Positions 6,090-6,752 of a stretch of 6,752 nucleotides of DNA are shown here, piece after piece; position 1 is the first letter of the stretch, and the number at the start of each line of letters is the position of its first letter. Position numbers and translations under genes: made by a program. This stretch comes from Bacillota bacterium (lineage in GTDB: Bacteria > Bacillota > Clostridia > Acetivibrionales > DSM-1351), in assembly GCA_023417285.1 (NCBI GenBank), contig JAEZFR010000544.1, positions 1 through 6,752 of the forward strand, read 5' to 3'. The notes beneath the pieces were generated by a model, which worked only from the letters and a program-made list of their open reading frames with translations, made no database searches and had not been told where the DNA came from.

Positions 6090-6613
6090 TATCTTTCCAG
6101 CTCCTTTCCCAAAAACTTTAATGCATTGGAAATCCTTGATTTTACCGTTCCTAGGGGTATTCCTAATGTCTTGGCAATAGCTTCATATGAATAGTCAAAA
6201 TTATATTTCAGTACTATTGGTGCTTTAAGTTTGGGAGACAATTTATTTATTGCCTTCACCAAATCATCATTTTCGAACAAATTGTCTATGGGACTAAAAA
6301 AGTCTTCATTTACAATTTGTGCTCTGCTATAGTTTTCAAACAGCTTTTTTCTTCTGACACTGGTCAGCCAAATATTTTTGGCAATAGTAATAAGCCAGGT
6401 ACTTAATATGGCTTTTGAACCGTCAAACAATTGAATTTTTTCTACTGCTTTTGCCATAGTTTCCTGAGTTATGTCCTGTGCATCCTCTTTATTCAAAGTA
6501 AGCTTAAGACAGTACTTGAAAACAATAGTATAGTTATTTTGCAGTAGCTGAGCAAGGGCATGCCTATTTCCTTGTTGAGCACTACTAACAAGATATTCAT
6601 CTGTACTACCCAA
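6089..6613 (-). CDS. sigY: ECF-type RNA polymerase sigma factor, SigY-like
   Basis: 174 residues from a TTG start supported by AGGTGA 8 nt upstream (6622-6627); the nearest downstream ATG is out of frame. Sigma region 2 spans about residues 13-88, with the core-binding segment NKEDAQDITQETMAKA (41-56) and the DNA-melting/-10 segment STWLITIAKNIW (71-82). Region 4 spans about 117-170, with the helix-turn-helix YEAIAKTLGIPLGTVKSR (143-160). The segment KAPIVLKYNFDYSYEAIA (130-147) resembles B. subtilis SigY from memory. Two-domain size and lack of region 3 fit the ECF group. The genes after it match the SigY partner set, which supports the name. It should direct RNA polymerase to its own operon and perhaps other promoters when the membrane inhibitors release it. 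The inducing signal is unknown. Confidence 0.92.
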   Translation of the reverse strand: MGSTDEYLVSSAQQGNRHALAQLLQNNYTIVFKYCLKLTLNKEDAQDITQETMAKAVEKIQLFDGSKAILSTWLITIAKNIWLTSVRRKKLFENYSRAQIVNEDFFSPIDNLFENDDLVKAINKLSPKLKAPIVLKYNFDYSYEAIAKTLGIPLGTVKSRISNALKFLGKELER

Positions 6614-6633
6614 GACTTAAATCACCTTTCTTT

Positions 6634-6641
6634 GAACGTTC
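6634..6641. promoter_or_regulatory. GAACGTTC palindrome at the predicted sigY transcription start
   Basis: A perfect 8-bp palindrome lies between the predicted -10 box and the ribosome binding site, at about +1. Its position suits a repressor site, but it is short, and no regulator gene in the window points to it. Confidence 0.25.
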
Positions 6642-6646
6642 TATAA

Positions 6647-6677
6647 GTTATACTATTAATAAAAGTATTTTGTTCAC
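6647..6677 (-). promoter_or_regulatory. Candidate promoter of the sigY-type operon
   Basis: On the minus strand GTGAAC/TGAACA (6671-6677) lies 18 nt before TATAAC (6647-6652), placing initiation near 6640, about 27 nt before the TTG start. The TGAAC element equals the -35 core used by B. subtilis SigY and many ECF factors, which would fit autoregulation. But the SigY -10 core CGTC is absent at 16-17 nt spacing, and TATAAC instead resembles a sigma-A -10. Which sigma factor uses it cannot be decided from the sequence. Confidence 0.45.
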
Positions 6678-6729
6678 TAATTATTTAAAATAATATAATT
6701 AATTTATGTATTTGGGAATAGTATGAAAT

Positions 6730-6752
6730 AAAAAAAGTTAGGTAGTAATACC
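6730..6752 (-). terminator. Likely rho-independent terminator of an upstream gene, cut by the right edge
   Basis: Read on the minus strand, the edge begins GGTA-TTAC-TACC, a 4-bp stem with a 4-nt loop, followed by TAAC and then seven T (6730-6736). If the next plus-strand bases beyond 6752 are TAAC, the stem becomes a perfect 8-bp hairpin (GTTAGGTA/TACCTAAC) next to the T run, a classic intrinsic terminator. It would insulate the sigY-type operon from transcription entering from the right. Confidence 0.5.

Noticed and set aside
5132..6180. Plus-strand open frames at 5132-5374, 5477-5773 and 5941-6180
   Set aside because: All lie opposite the compact, motif-supported sigY-type operon. They cross its gene boundaries and show no family resemblance.
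6680..6694. AT-only palindrome ATTATTT-A-AAATAAT upstream of the sigma promoter
   Set aside because: It has no G or C and is expected by chance in this AT-rich stretch. At most it could act as an UP-like element.

Overview
The window is AT-rich bacterial DNA. Every gene I can support lies on the minus strand. Strong AGGAGG-type ribosome binding sites, TTG/GTG starts, low GC, overlapping cistrons and a SigY-type operon point to a Gram-positive Firmicute. I infer an anaerobic clostridial relative, but no rRNA or species-specific marker is present to prove it.

Right block (about 6752 down to 3276): a complete five-gene operon of the Bacillus subtilis sigY type. In transcription order it holds a small ECF-type sigma factor (SigY-like), a two-helix membrane protein in the YxlC position, a YxlD-like membrane protein (sigma-Y anti-sigma component), an ABC transporter ATPase, and a 12-helix ABC-2 type exporter permease. 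Once starts are corrected from ribosome binding sites, every junction overlaps (1, 14, 8 and 8 nt), so the five genes look translationally coupled. Compared with the B. subtilis layout known to me, there is no separate yxlE, and the permease is about twice the length of YxlG and looks like two permease halves fused. A promoter candidate and a GAACGTTC palindrome precede the sigma gene. What appears to be half of a terminator, belonging to whatever lies upstream, sits at the right edge.

Middle (2928-3275): 348 bp between operons. It holds a long imperfect hairpin (3135-3202), a sigma-A-like promoter for the next operon, a duplicated 10-bp motif carrying a Shine-Dalgarno sequence, and a possible 44-codon leader ORF.

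Left block (2927 down to 1): a MoxR-family AAA+ ATPase, a DUF58 protein, and a multi-helix membrane protein that runs off the left edge. This is the widespread MoxR-DUF58-membrane protein arrangement, often linked to DUF4129 and transglutaminase-like genes. It is thought to work as a chaperone-like machine at the envelope, but its substrate is not visible here.

Working model (inference): the right block is a membrane-restrained sigma factor that controls its own exporter. The left block is an independently promoted envelope maturation system. I see no phage, CRISPR, toxin-antitoxin or intact transposon gene. The most unusual items are the duplicated permease in a compact sigY operon and the structured intergenic region.
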